This document shows, piece after piece, positions 16,355-24,778 of a DNA stretch of 47,172 nt (position 1 is the first letter of the stretch; every line of letters starts with the position of its first letter). A program made the translations under genes and the position numbers. The notes under the pieces are model-generated. The model had not been told where the DNA came from and did not search any database. It saw only the letters and a program-made list of their open reading frames with translations. The DNA lies in NCBI GenBank assembly GCA_018823415.1, contig JAHJIN010000348.1, positions 1-47,172 on the forward strand, written 5' to 3'. Source of the stretch: Chloroflexota bacterium (GTDB taxonomy: Bacteria; Chloroflexota; JAHJIN01).

Positions 16355-16732
16355 GTGGCAAAACGACCAATTGTGCGTATCGACGAGGAACTGTGCAACG
16401 GCTGTGGCCTGTGTGTGACGCCCTGTGCGGAGGGGGCCATTGAGATCGTGGACGGCAAGGCCAGGGTGCTCAAAGAAGAATTATGCGACGGGGCCGGGTT
16501 CTGCTTGAGCGTGTGCCCCACCGGCGCGCTGACTGTCGAAGAGAGAGAAGCCCCGGCCTTTGACCACGCCGCCGCCGAGGCCCTCATGGCCCAACGCGGC
16601 CCCACCTATATCGCGCAGACCTGCTTCATGTGCAAGGGGAGCGAGGACCAGGTGCCGCTGGTGCCGTGCCGGTTCCAGGGTTCCAGCCTGTGGGTCTGCA
16701 CTCACTGCCTGCCCCGGCTGATCCACGGCTAA
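16355..16732 (+). CDS. Ferredoxin-like protein with incomplete second cluster and extra C-terminal cysteines
   Basis: A 125-residue protein starting at GTG 16355, chosen because ACGGAGG lies upstream; a longer frame from 16319 has no ribosome site. The first motif CNGCGLCVTPC is complete. The second reads CDGAGFCLSVCP, with Ala in place of the second Cys, so it could bind a 3Fe-4S or a non-Cys-ligated cluster. I recall related clostridial-type ferredoxins with CDGLGxC at this site. The C-terminal part adds CFMC, a single Cys and CTHC (about residues 91-119), a possible zinc or third metal site. It ends LPRLIHG. Probably an electron carrier or adaptor working with the ferredoxin just upstream; the partner enzyme is not in the window. 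Confidence 0.85.
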   Translation: MAKRPIVRIDEELCNGCGLCVTPCAEGAIEIVDGKARVLKEELCDGAGFCLSVCPTGALTVEEREAPAFDHAAAEALMAQRGPTYIAQTCFMCKGSEDQVPLVPCRFQGSSLWVCTHCLPRLIHG

Positions 16733-16741
16733 CCCACGGAC

Positions 16742-16770
16742 TTGCGCGGCAGGCGAATTTGTGGTAAAAT
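16742..16770 (+). promoter_or_regulatory. Promoter of tRNA-Glu
   Basis: TTGCGC (16742-16747), exact 17-nt spacer, TAAAAT (16765-16770), 16 bp before the mature tRNA 5' end. Confidence 0.7.
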
Positions 16771-16786
16771 CACCCGCGACGTGCGG

Positions 16787-16863
16787 GGCGCATTCGTCTA
16801 GTGGCCTAGGACACCTCCCTCTCAAGGAGGAGATCAGGGGTTCGAATCCCCTATGCGCTACCA
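16787..16863 (+). tRNA. tRNA-Glu (anticodon CUC)
   Basis: The acceptor stem GGCGCAT pairs with ATGCGCT (first pair G-U). The anticodon stem CCTCC/GGAGG holds loop CTCTCAA, giving anticodon CUC, which reads GAG. The T-arm is AGGGG-TTCGAAT-CCCCT. CCA is encoded at 16861-16863. GAG is the main Glu codon in this GC-rich genome. Confidence 0.95.
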
Positions 16864-16877
16864 AGTCGCTCCCTCGT

Positions 16878-16905
16878 GCCCTACGGTTTGGCGCCGTGGG
16901 GCTTT
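16878..16905 (+). terminator. Terminator of tRNA-Glu
   Basis: A 9-bp stem, GCCCTACGG (16878-16886) with CCGTGGGGC (16894-16902, one G-U), followed by TTTAAT. It falls between the tRNA and the protease start. Confidence 0.7.
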
Positions 16906-16928
16906 AATATTGGCCCATCCGGTGACTC

Positions 16929-18455
16929 ATGACTCGCCCGCAACCGGCAGCCATCCTCATCCTGCTCGTGCTTCTGACCGCGAGCCTGGCGCCCGCCATC
17001 ACGGCCCAGGCCCCGCAGCGACCCCTGGGCTGCCTGTTTACCGAACCCCAGCCTCACCTCTTGCGCCTGCCGCCGCGCGATGGCGCCCAAACCACCCCCA
17101 CCGAACTGACCGTGGACCTGAGCGCCGACCTGCCGCCGGTGGGCAACCAGGGCGCCCAGCCCAGTTGCGTGGCCTGGGCCACCGCCTATTATTTCAAGAC
17201 CTACCAGGAAAAACGCGAGCGCGGCAGCCTCACCCCCCTGAGCCCGGCCTATGCCTTTAACCAGATCTATATCGCCTATTCCGGCGGGGTGGCGGCCTAT
17301 GTGGGCGACGCGCTGGACCTGCTGGTGAACCAGGGCTGCGCGCCGTGGGACCAGTTTCCCTACCAGGACAACGATTATCAGACCCAGCCCACCTACGAGC
17401 AGCGACGCTACGCATTGCCCTACCAGTCGGCGGACTATGGCGCGTTTTTCCTCAGCAACCTGGGCGACCCGCGCACTCCTACGTTGGCGAACAATGACCT
17501 GCTACCGCTCAAGGCGCAATTGGCCGGCGGCGAGCCGGTGGTGCTGGTTCTCCCCATCTATGCCGAGTTTGACGCGCCGGCCGGCCCGCACGCCATCGTG
17601 GATGTGCCGGCCAATACCCTCACCTTTCGCGGCGGGCACGCCATCCTGCTGGTGGGCTATGACGACGCCATTGGCGGGTTCAAGTTTGTCAATTCCTGGG
17701 GCACCGCCTATGGCGACCACGGCTTTGGCTATCTCACCTACGACTTTGTGCGATACTATGGCTCTGAGGCTTGGTGGATGACCGACCGCCTGGCCCAGGG
17801 ACCGTATAGCGTGTGTGGGCACGTGCGCAACGTGGCCGGGGCGCCGCTGGCTGATACCATCCTCACCATCGAAGACGCGCTCCCGGTATCCACCAGCGCC
17901 GATGGGTTTTACGGTTGGGGTGGTCTGGCCGCCGGCGGTCAGGTGGTTCGGCCGGCCAAGCCGGATTATACCTTTGACCCCGAGAACCTGTGGGTGAACA
18001 TAGACGGGGCCATGCAAGACATCGACTTTGTGGGCATATCGCCCAACACCGCGCCGCTGGACTGTGCCGGCGTCATGGACGCCAAGATGGGTGGCCAGTT
18101 CACCGGCGATACCGCCAGCGCGCCGTTCAACGTCCACCGGTATAGCTGCGTGGATTGGAACGAAAGCGGTCCGGAGTACATCTATCGCGTCATATCCAAC
18201 CGCACTGGCACCATCCGGGCCACCTTGCGCGCTGCCAGCGCCGATCTGGACGTGTTCATCCTGACCGCCTGCGACGAGGCCACCTGTCTGGCAGCCGGCA
18301 ATACCCAGGCCGGCGTGACCGATGCGCCGGCCGGCACCTATTACGTGGTGGTCGACGGCTATAACGGCGCCCACGGCACCTACACCCTCGACATCGCCAT
18401 GCCTTGGTACTGGGCGTATAACCTGTACCTGCCCTTGATCCGGCGCACACCCTAG
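16929..18455 (+). CDS. Secreted papain-like (C1A) cysteine protease with PPC domain and YLPL tail
   Basis: 508 residues. A signal peptide (1 to about 26, ending APAITAQA) precedes a C1A peptidase domain. Active-site residues are Cys80 in QPSCVAWA, His237 in GGHAILLVGYDD and Asn255 in VNSWGTAYGDHGFGY. No long propeptide separates the signal from the catalytic domain. Then follow a carboxypeptidase-regulatory-like beta domain (about 297-375, VCGHVRNVAGAPLADTILT) and a bacterial pre-peptidase C-terminal (PPC) domain (about 385-490, LDVFILTACDE, APAGTYYVVVDGYNG). The protein ends NLYLPLIRRTP, matching the tails of the M6 protease, the subtilase and the GH44 protein. The start lacks a strong ribosome site. 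A MATE transporter gene follows after 12 bp. Confidence 0.9.
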   Translation: MTRPQPAAILILLVLLTASLAPAITAQAPQRPLGCLFTEPQPHLLRLPPRDGAQTTPTELTVDLSADLPPVGNQGAQPSCVAWATAYYFKTYQEKRERGSLTPLSPAYAFNQIYIAYSGGVAAYVGDALDLLVNQGCAPWDQFPYQDNDYQTQPTYEQRRYALPYQSADYGAFFLSNLGDPRTPTLANNDLLPLKAQLAGGEPVVLVLPIYAEFDAPAGPHAIVDVPANTLTFRGGHAILLVGYDDAIGGFKFVNSWGTAYGDHGFGYLTYDFVRYYGSEAWWMTDRLAQGPYSVCGHVRNVAGAPLADTILTIEDALPVSTSADGFYGWGGLAAGGQVVRPAKPDYTFDPENLWVNIDGAMQDIDFVGISPNTAPLDCAGVMDAKMGGQFTGDTASAPFNVHRYSCVDWNESGPEYIYRVISNRTGTIRATLRAASADLDVFILTACDEATCLAAGNTQAGVTDAPAGTYYVVVDGYNGAHGTYTLDIAMPWYWAYNLYLPLIRRTP

Positions 18456-18467
18456 CCTCGAGGCCAG

Positions 18468-19856
18468 ATGGAACCTACTCCAGATGACGCCCTGACAGAC
18501 CCGCCCGGCCAACCGACTCTCTTTCTGGCGGGCAACCTGCGCCGGGCCGTGCTCGCCCTGGCCGTGCCGGTGATCCTGGAACAGCTCTTGAACATGAGCG
18601 TGATGCTGGTGGACACGGCACTGGTGGGGCACCTGGGCGCGTCGGCGCTGGCCGCGGCCGGCCTATCCAACCAGGTCGTCACCCTGGTGTCGGCCGTGTT
18701 CATGGCCATTGCCACCGGCAGCACGGCGCTGGTGGCGCGCTATGTGGGGGCCGGCGAACCGCGCCGGGCCAATCAAGTGCTGGGGCAGTCCATCATCCTG
18801 GGTCTGCTCATGGGCGGCGTCAGCACCGGCCTGTGCCTGCTGTTGGCCTATCCAATCATTGCGTGGCTGGGCGCCGCGCCAGACGTGGTGGCGCAAGGTG
18901 GCCTCTATTTGAGCATTTCCAGCGCGTCGTTGGTTCTGTTTGCCCTGCTGAACATTGGCAACGCGGTACTGCGCGGGGCCGGCGACACCCGCACTCCCAT
19001 GCTCGTCATGGCCGTGGTCAACGTGGTCAACATTGCGGCCGCTTATGGATTGATCCACGGCATCATGGGCTTGCCGGCGCTGGGCGTGGCCGGTTCGGCC
19101 TGGGGCGGCACCATTGCCCGGAGCGTAGGCGGCGTGCTGATAGTGCTGGCGCTCGTGGCCGGCCGGCGCGTGGTGCGGTTCCGCTGGCGCGATGTGTGGC
19201 CCGTGAACCCTGCCGAGATGCGCCGCATCGTAGACATTGGGCTGCCGGCCGGTGCCGAGCAGGGCCTCATGCGCCTGGCCCAGTTGTTCTTTGCCATGTT
19301 TATCACCGGGCTGGGCACCGTGGCCTATGCGGCCCATCAGGTAAGCATCATGGGCTTGAGCATTGCCTTTATGCCCGGGTTCGCCTTTGCCGTAGCTGCC
19401 ACCACCATCGTGGGCCAGGGCCTGGGCATGCGCCGCGCCGATCTGGCCAAGGCCGGCACCAACGAATCGTGGCGCCTGGCGACCCTGGTCATGGTGATCA
19501 TGGGGGCCGTGGCGTTCCTGGTCCCCGAGATATTGCTGCGCTTTTTCACCGACGACGCGGCGGTCATTGCCACTGGCACGCTGCCCCTGCGCGTGGCCGC
19601 CCTGGCCATGCCCGGCCTGGCGGCCAGCATGGTCTTTTCTGGCGGACTGCGCGGCGCCGGCGACACGCGCTGGCCGTTGCTCATTAGCTCGCTATCCGTC
19701 TGGATCATTCGCCTTGGCGGCGGTGCGCTGGTGGTCTATGGGCTGGGCGGGGGACTGTTGGGCGCGTGGGCTGTCATCGGGCTGGACCTGACGACCCGGG
19801 GCGTGTTGTTCTGGTGGCGCTTTCGGGCCGGCCGCTGGATGCACATCGAGCTATAA
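18468..19856 (+). CDS. MATE family efflux transporter
   Basis: A 462-residue integral membrane protein with about twelve hydrophobic segments in two similar halves. MATE carriers export cationic or organic compounds using sodium or proton gradients. Characteristic stretches are PVILEQLLNMSVMLVDTALVGHLG near the N-terminus and the second-half counterpart GLPAGAEQGLMRLAQLFFAMFITGLG. GAGDTRTPM and GAGDTRWPL occur at equivalent places in the two halves. It begins 12 bp after the protease stop, so the two may be co-transcribed, but no functional link is evident. The substrate cannot be read from sequence. Confidence 0.92.
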   Translation: MEPTPDDALTDPPGQPTLFLAGNLRRAVLALAVPVILEQLLNMSVMLVDTALVGHLGASALAAAGLSNQVVTLVSAVFMAIATGSTALVARYVGAGEPRRANQVLGQSIILGLLMGGVSTGLCLLLAYPIIAWLGAAPDVVAQGGLYLSISSASLVLFALLNIGNAVLRGAGDTRTPMLVMAVVNVVNIAAAYGLIHGIMGLPALGVAGSAWGGTIARSVGGVLIVLALVAGRRVVRFRWRDVWPVNPAEMRRIVDIGLPAGAEQGLMRLAQLFFAMFITGLGTVAYAAHQVSIMGLSIAFMPGFAFAVAATTIVGQGLGMRRADLAKAGTNESWRLATLVMVIMGAVAFLVPEILLRFFTDDAAVIATGTLPLRVAALAMPGLAASMVFSGGLRGAGDTRWPLLISSLSVWIIRLGGGALVVYGLGGGLLGAWAVIGLDLTTRGVLFWWRFRAGRWMHIEL

Positions 19857-19863
19857 GCTCCGC

Positions 19864-19892
19864 TTGCGGCCCGGCCAGGGGTGGGGTATAAT
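19864..19892 (+). promoter_or_regulatory. Upstream promoter before the inositol-lipid operon
   Basis: TTGCGG (19864-19869), 17 nt, perfect TATAAT (19887-19892). It starts only 8 bp after the MATE stop and some 250 bp before the inositol-phosphate synthase start; the intergenic repeat copy 2 lies in the resulting leader. Confidence 0.6.
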
Positions 19893-19938
19893 GCCTTACT
19901 TGGGATACTCCCAATCTGAACCACTCAGGGCCAAGCCA

Positions 19939-20014
19939 GAAATTTAACCGCCGAGAACGCTGAGCAAATGATGAAAAACCTCTGCGCTCTCGGCGTGCTC
20001 TGCGGTGAAATCCT
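19939..20014 (-). repeat. Imperfectly palindromic intergenic repeat, copy 2 (inverted)
   Basis: Reverse complement of the element at 15818-15902: read on the minus strand it begins AGGATTTCACCGC and ends CGGCGGTTAAATTTC. CGCCGAGA and TCTCGGCG can pair internally. It is shorter by 7 bp in one arm. Confidence 0.75.
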
Positions 20015-20079
20015 GGCTCACTGGACCAGAATTTCGCTGGTAACGTAATAACCGAAGTGAGACCGAAGACCACTTGTGC

Positions 20080-20085
20080 TACAAT
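20080..20085 (+). promoter_or_regulatory. Second -10 element before inositol-phosphate synthase
   Basis: TACAAT preceded by TTGTGC gives the extended -10 seen at other promoters here. No good -35 stands 17 nt upstream. Start would be near 20092, about 48 nt before the GTG. Confidence 0.45.
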
Positions 20086-20139
20086 GGGTGTCGGGCAGTC
20101 ACCCCCACCCGGCATTTCGCAGAAGAAAAGGAGACAGAC

Positions 20140-21216
20140 GTGACAGTCAGAGTAGCGATCATTGGCGTGGGCAACTGTGCCTCATCCCTGGTACAAGGCG
20201 TGTACCATTACCGCAACGCCACCGAAGATGCCTTTGTCCCGGGACTCATGCACGTGAACCTGGGCGGCTACCACGTGCGCGACATCGAGTTTTCGGCCGC
20301 GTTCGACATCGACCAGAACAAGGTGGGCAAGGACCTAAGCGAGGCCATCTATGAAGCACCCAACAACACCCATCGTTTTTGCGACGTGCCCCACCTGGAC
20401 GTGCCCGTTGCCCGGGGCATGACCCACGACGGCCTGGGCAAATATCTCAAGCAGGTCATCACCAAGGCCCCCGGTGCCACCGCGGACATTGTGCGCATCC
20501 TCAAGGACACCGGCACCGATGTGGTGATCAACTATTTGCCCGTGGGCAGCGAAATGGCGACCAAGTGGTACGTGGAGCAAATCCTGGACGCCGGGTGCGG
20601 CTTTGTGAACTGTATGCCGGTATTCATCGCTCGCGAAGGCTACTGGCAGCAGCGGTTCGAGGAGCGCGGCCTGCCGGTCATCGGCGACGATATCAAGTCG
20701 CAAGTGGGCGCTACCATTGTCCACCGCGTGCTCACCCGCCTCTTTGGCGACCGGGGCGTCAAGCTGCTGCACACCTATCAACTCAACTTTGGCGGCAACA
20801 TGGACTTTTTCAACATGCTGGAACGCGAACGCCTGGAGAGCAAAAAGATCTCCAAGACCAACGCCGTCACCAGCCAGCTCGATTTCGCCCTGCCGCCAGA
20901 TGATGTGCATGTGGGACCAAGTGATTACGTGCCCTGGCTCACCGACCGCAAGTGGTGCTATATCCGCATGGAAGGCGAGACCTTTGGCGGCGTGCCGCTG
21001 AACCTGGAATGCAAGCTCGAAGTATGGGACAGCCCCAACTCGGCCGGAGTGGTCATCGACGCGGTGCGTTGCTGCAAACTGGCCCTGGATCGGGGCATCA
21101 AGGGCGCGCTGTTGGGCCCTTCGGCGTATTTTATGAAAAGCCCACCAGTGCAATACCGCGACGACGAGGCGCGCGACATGGTCGAAGCCTTTATCGCCGG
21201 TTCCGCGTCGGAATAG
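20140..21216 (+). CDS. ino1: Inositol-3-phosphate (myo-inositol-1-phosphate) synthase
   Basis: A 358-residue NAD-dependent enzyme that converts glucose-6-phosphate to inositol-3-phosphate (also named 1L-myo-inositol-1-phosphate). The GTG start is set by AAGGAGACAGAC. The Rossmann motif is [16 protein letters not shown]. Family stretches include [37 protein letters not shown] and KKISKTNAV, with conserved lysines. The length fits the short bacterial/actinobacterial class rather than the 500-residue eukaryotic form. It heads the run of lipid genes below and supplies the inositol head group. Confidence 0.95.
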   Translation: MTVRVAIIGVGNCASSLVQGVYHYRNATEDAFVPGLMHVNLGGYHVRDIEFSAAFDIDQNKVGKDLSEAIYEAPNNTHRFCDVPHLDVPVARGMTHDGLGKYLKQVITKAPGATADIVRILKDTGTDVVINYLPVGSEMATKWYVEQILDAGCGFVNCMPVFIAREGYWQQRFEERGLPVIGDDIKSQVGATIVHRVLTRLFGDRGVKLLHTYQLNFGGNMDFFNMLERERLESKKISKTNAVTSQLDFALPPDDVHVGPSDYVPWLTDRKWCYIRMEGETFGGVPLNLECKLEVWDSPNSAGVVIDAVRCCKLALDRGIKGALLGPSAYFMKSPPVQYRDDEARDMVEAFIAGSASE

Positions 21217-21222
21217 GCAAGT

Positions 21223-22098
21223 ATGCTGGTCTGGGTTATTCGTGGCCTAAGCTGGCTGGCCGGCAGGCTGCCTCGGCGACTGGACTATGCCGTGGCGATC
21301 CCCGTCCTGCTGACTTTTTATGCGGGCTGGCCCCGGTGGCGGGCCGCCATCCAGGAGAACCTGGGCCACGTACTCGGCCCCACCGCGCCCCGGTCCCAGG
21401 TCCGGCGCACGGCACGCCAGGTCATGCGCAACTATGCCAAGGTCCTGGTCGAGTTCTTGCGCCTGCCCCACCTGAAAGAAGACGAGATTACCCGCGCCGT
21501 GGCCAACGTGCCAGGCGAAGAACATCTGATAGCCGTGCGAGACGCCAAGCAGGGCGTGATCGTTGCCACCTTGCACCTGGGCAACTGGGACATTGCGGCG
21601 CTGGGCATGGTCTATCGGGGGCTGCCGGTCCATGTCTTTACCGACTCGTTCGGCAGCCCCCAGTTCGATGCTCTGATCCATTCGTATCGCACCCGACAGG
21701 GCATCCAGCTCATCCCGGCCAACGGTATGGCCGTGCGCCGGGCCTATCGCATCCTGAAACAGGGCGGGGCGGTGGCGATTGCCTTTGACGTGCCGGTGCC
21801 GCTGGAAGAGGGCGGCATCCCCGTGCGGTTTTTCGACGGGACGATCATGGCGCCGGCCGGCCCGGCGCGCCTGGCCCTGCGCACCGGCGCCGTGGTGCTG
21901 CCCGGCATCAGCGTGCGCCAGCCCGACGATTCGTTTCGCGGCTGGATCAAACCCCCGGTGACCATCGAGCCCACCGGCGACGAAGAACAGGACGCGCGCC
22001 TGCTGACCCAGGCCATCGCCCACGAGTGCGAGGACTTTGTGCGACATCACCCAGAGCAATGGTACATGTTTCGTCCCCTGTGGACGGATCATTCGTAG
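21223..22098 (+). CDS. LpxL/PatA-like acyltransferase 1
   Basis: A 291-residue membrane-associated acyltransferase of the HtrB/LpxL/PatA superfamily, which moves acyl chains onto glycolipids. The HX4D catalytic motif is intact: His118-L-G-N-W-Asp123 in TLHLGNWDIAALG. The second conserved region reads IAFDVPVPLEEGGIPVRFFDG, then ARLALRTGAVVLPG. An N-terminal hydrophobic segment anchors it. It starts 6 bp after the inositol-phosphate synthase stop and is first of three tandem paralogues. With a PimA-like enzyme and a phosphatidylinositol-type synthase in the same run, acylation of an inositol mannoside is the likeliest role; a different glycolipid is possible. Confidence 0.85.
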   Translation: MLVWVIRGLSWLAGRLPRRLDYAVAIPVLLTFYAGWPRWRAAIQENLGHVLGPTAPRSQVRRTARQVMRNYAKVLVEFLRLPHLKEDEITRAVANVPGEEHLIAVRDAKQGVIVATLHLGNWDIAALGMVYRGLPVHVFTDSFGSPQFDALIHSYRTRQGIQLIPANGMAVRRAYRILKQGGAVAIAFDVPVPLEEGGIPVRFFDGTIMAPAGPARLALRTGAVVLPGISVRQPDDSFRGWIKPPVTIEPTGDEEQDARLLTQAIAHECEDFVRHHPEQWYMFRPLWTDHS

Positions 22099-22111
22099 CG
22101 GGGGAATCACC

Positions 22112-23122
22112 ATGTCACCACCAGATGCAGATATCGCCATCCCTATCCCAGCCAGCGCCAAGTCGACCAGATTGGGTCTCCGGCAGCGGCTCGCCAAGTC
22201 TCTGGCCCAATGGCGGCAGAATATACCGTCCATCCTGATGCTGCTGGCCCTCAAGACTGCCGCCGCGCTCACGCGCATGGTCCCCCGCTGGGTAGCCTAC
22301 TGGATCGCTAGCCGGCTGGCCGATGTCGTGTTTGTGCTGTGGCGCACCGGCCGCCGCGAGACCATCACCAACATGCGTCACGTGCTGGGGCCGGACGCCA
22401 CCACGGCCCAGGTACGCAACCTGGCACACCAGGCCATGCGGTACTATTTCTTGATGCTAGTCGAGTTTCTCGATCTGCGCTACATGAGCCGCGAACAAGC
22501 GCTGGGCCGGGTCCGCAAAGTGCGCGGCCTGGACTATGTCCATGCGGCCATCGCCCGTGGCCGGGGCGTCATCCTGGTGGGCGTTCACCACGGGTGCTGG
22601 GATCTGGCCGGGGTGGTGGCTAGCAGCTACCAGTGGCCCATCAGCGCCGTGGCCGACACCTATCACTACCAGCCGCTCGACAGGTGGGTCTTTGAGCACC
22701 GCGAGGCTTGGGGGATTAGGTTTCTCTCGACCCGCGAGCCGCAAGCCCTACGCACGGCGTTCAAATGCCTGCGCGACAACGAGGTGCTGGCCCTGGTGAT
22801 CGACCGGCCCATGAACGGCGAAGGCATCCCGGTGCGTTTCTTTGATGCCGACATCACCTTTCCCCCCGGGGCCGCGGGCATTGCCCTGCGCACCGGCGCC
22901 ACCGTCATCCCCGGCTACTTTGTCCGTCAGGCCGACAATACCTTCCTGGCCGAGTTGCTGCCGCCGGTCGAGTTTGTGCCCACCGGCAACCGCGAACAAG
23001 ACGTGCGCGGCTACACCCAGGCCATCGTCACGCGACTCGAAGAGATCGTGCGCAGCTACCCGGAGCAGTGGTACGCCTTCAAGCTGCTCTGGGACGAGGA
23101 CCATCGACCGGCAAAGGTGTAA
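22112..23122 (+). CDS. LpxL/PatA-like acyltransferase 2
   Basis: 336 residues, longer at the N-terminus than its neighbours by about 40 residues. The ATG 22112 lies 13 bp after the preceding stop with a G-rich site before it; a longer frame would overlap the upstream gene. HX4D is intact: His159-H-G-C-W-Asp164 in VGVHHGCWDLAG. Later motifs are LVIDRPMNGEGIPVRFFDADITFP and GIALRTGATVIPGYFVR, then EQWYAFKLLW near the end, shared with paralogue 1 (EQWYMFRPLW). Tandem duplication with divergence is evident. Confidence 0.85.
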   Translation: MSPPDADIAIPIPASAKSTRLGLRQRLAKSLAQWRQNIPSILMLLALKTAAALTRMVPRWVAYWIASRLADVVFVLWRTGRRETITNMRHVLGPDATTAQVRNLAHQAMRYYFLMLVEFLDLRYMSREQALGRVRKVRGLDYVHAAIARGRGVILVGVHHGCWDLAGVVASSYQWPISAVADTYHYQPLDRWVFEHREAWGIRFLSTREPQALRTAFKCLRDNEVLALVIDRPMNGEGIPVRFFDADITFPPGAAGIALRTGATVIPGYFVRQADNTFLAELLPPVEFVPTGNREQDVRGYTQAIVTRLEEIVRSYPEQWYAFKLLWDEDHRPAKV

Positions 23123-23129
23123 AACGCTC

Positions 23130-24011
23130 ATGCCAAAATACTATGCGTTCCGCCTGGCCGGGTTCCTGGTACCGTTCATCCCCCAACGCCTGGCCTACGC
23201 GATCATCAGCCTGCTGGCCGGCATCCTGAGCCTGTTGCCGCTGCCTGCCAACCGTGCCGTGCGCGCCAACCTGCGCCAGATCGTGGGGCCAGAGGTCGAC
23301 GAAGCCGAGATCCGGCGGCTGGTCCGGTCGGCTTTGCGCAACAATGTGATCAACTATTACGAACTGTTCCTGCTCCCCACTCTGTCGCTGGACCAGATCG
23401 CGCAACGCATGACCACCCACGGCGCCGAATATCTACACCAGGCCCGGGCCGCCAACAAGGGTCTGATCATCACCACGGCCCACTTTGGCAACTTTAACAT
23501 GGCCGGCCAGATGGTCAGCCATTTCCAGATCCCCACCATCGTGGTGGTGGAAAACCTGGAGCCTCCGGCGTTTCGGGACTATGTGTGTCAGTTGCGCGCG
23601 GCTAATGGCCTGCGATTCATCCCGGTGGGCCAATCGCTGCGCCCCATCGTGCGGGCACTGCATAACAACGAGGGCGTGGGACTGGCTGCCGACCGCGACG
23701 TGACCGGCGGCGGCGAGTGGTTCACCTTCTTTGGCGCGCCGGCCCGCATCCCGGTGGGCCACGTCAAGCTGGCCCTACGGACCGGGGCCGCAATCCTGCC
23801 CTGTTTCGTGGTGCGCCAGCTCGACAATCACTGCCAGATATACATCGAACCGCCCATGTTCTTGACCCCCAGCGGCGATTTCCAGCAGGATGTACGCGAC
23901 GGCACAGAGCCCATCATCGCCCTGCTGGAACGGTACATCAAGGCCCATCCCGACCAATGGCTGGCCTTTCAGCCCATCTGGGATAGCGCCGGGCCGGAGG
24001 CGTGCGCATGA
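23130..24011 (+). CDS. LpxL/PatA-like acyltransferase 3 with HX4N motif
   Basis: 293 residues from ATG 23130. Overall layout matches the two preceding genes, but the catalytic motif reads His118-F-G-N-F-Asn123 (AAC), with Asn where the family has Asp/Glu. The second motif, AADRDVTGGGEWFTFFG then GHVKLALRTGAAILP, is the closest of the three to actinobacterial PatA. The enzyme may be impaired, use another acid, or act as a partner of the other two. Its stop overlaps the next start (ATGA), which indicates translational coupling with the PHP gene. Confidence 0.82.
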   Translation: MPKYYAFRLAGFLVPFIPQRLAYAIISLLAGILSLLPLPANRAVRANLRQIVGPEVDEAEIRRLVRSALRNNVINYYELFLLPTLSLDQIAQRMTTHGAEYLHQARAANKGLIITTAHFGNFNMAGQMVSHFQIPTIVVVENLEPPAFRDYVCQLRAANGLRFIPVGQSLRPIVRALHNNEGVGLAADRDVTGGGEWFTFFGAPARIPVGHVKLALRTGAAILPCFVVRQLDNHCQIYIEPPMFLTPSGDFQQDVRDGTEPIIALLERYIKAHPDQWLAFQPIWDSAGPEACA

Positions 24012-24778
24012 GTGAACGCACTGGCAAGGCCGACATTCACATCCACAGCGCGGCCGACGATGGCCTGAACACCCCGGCCGAGATCCTGGACTATGCAGAG
24101 CATCACACCGACCTGGACGTCATCGCCATCACCGACCACGACACCATCGAAGGAGGCCTGGAGGCGGCCGAACTGGCAGCGCGCGGCGGCTATCGCGTGC
24201 AGGTCATCCCGGGCATCGAAGTGTCCAGCCGCCGGGGGCACGTCCTGGCCCTGGGCGTGTCGCGGCCCATTCGCATGCTGCAATCCCTGGCCGATACCAT
24301 CGCCGCCGTGCAAGAGCAAGGCGGCTTTGTGGTGATCCCGCACCCCCTGAGCTGGCTGACCTTTAGCGTTGGCGAGCGGGCGCTGGACCAGGTGTTGGCC
24401 GATCCGCAACTGGCCACCTGTGTGCTGGGCCTCGAGATGCTCAACCCCAGCTTTGCCGGGCGCGTCGCCGTCGAGCGCGTGCGCCACCTGAACCAGACGC
24501 GCTGGCGTTTGAGCGAAACCGGCGGCAGTGATTCGCACTCGGTGTCGCTCATCGGGTCGGCCTATACGAGCTTCTCTGGGCAAACGGCCGATGACCTGCG
24601 CCGGGCATTGGCCGCCGGCACCACGCAGGTCGGTGGGCGTTTCTGGTCAGTGAGTGATCACACCAGTATTGCCCGGCAGCAATTCTGGCGGGCCATGGTA
24701 ACGGCCCCCCGGCAGCGTTTTCCCCGCGCGCTACGCCTGTTCCTGCGCGAACATCGCGATCCGGAGTCGTCATCGTGA
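24008..24778 (+). CDS. PHP-domain metal-dependent phosphoesterase
   Basis: 256 residues. The PHP fold binds a cluster of metal ions with His/Asp residues and hydrolyses phosphoesters. Seen here: DIHIHSAADDG near the N-terminus, ITDHDTIEGG, PGIEVS, HPLSWL and GGSDSH, the usual motif series. GGAGG lies 7 nt before ATG 24008, which overlaps the previous stop. The next gene's GTG overlaps its stop. Such tight coupling inside a PI-lipid gene run suggests a substrate in that pathway, for example a phosphatidylinositol-phosphate or inositol phosphate. PHP enzymes also act on other phosphates and nucleotides, so this is inference. Confidence 0.85.
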   Translation: MSERTGKADIHIHSAADDGLNTPAEILDYAEHHTDLDVIAITDHDTIEGGLEAAELAARGGYRVQVIPGIEVSSRRGHVLALGVSRPIRMLQSLADTIAAVQEQGGFVVIPHPLSWLTFSVGERALDQVLADPQLATCVLGLEMLNPSFAGRVAVERVRHLNQTRWRLSETGGSDSHSVSLIGSAYTSFSGQTADDLRRALAAGTTQVGGRFWSVSDHTSIARQQFWRAMVTAPRQRFPRALRLFLREHRDPESSS

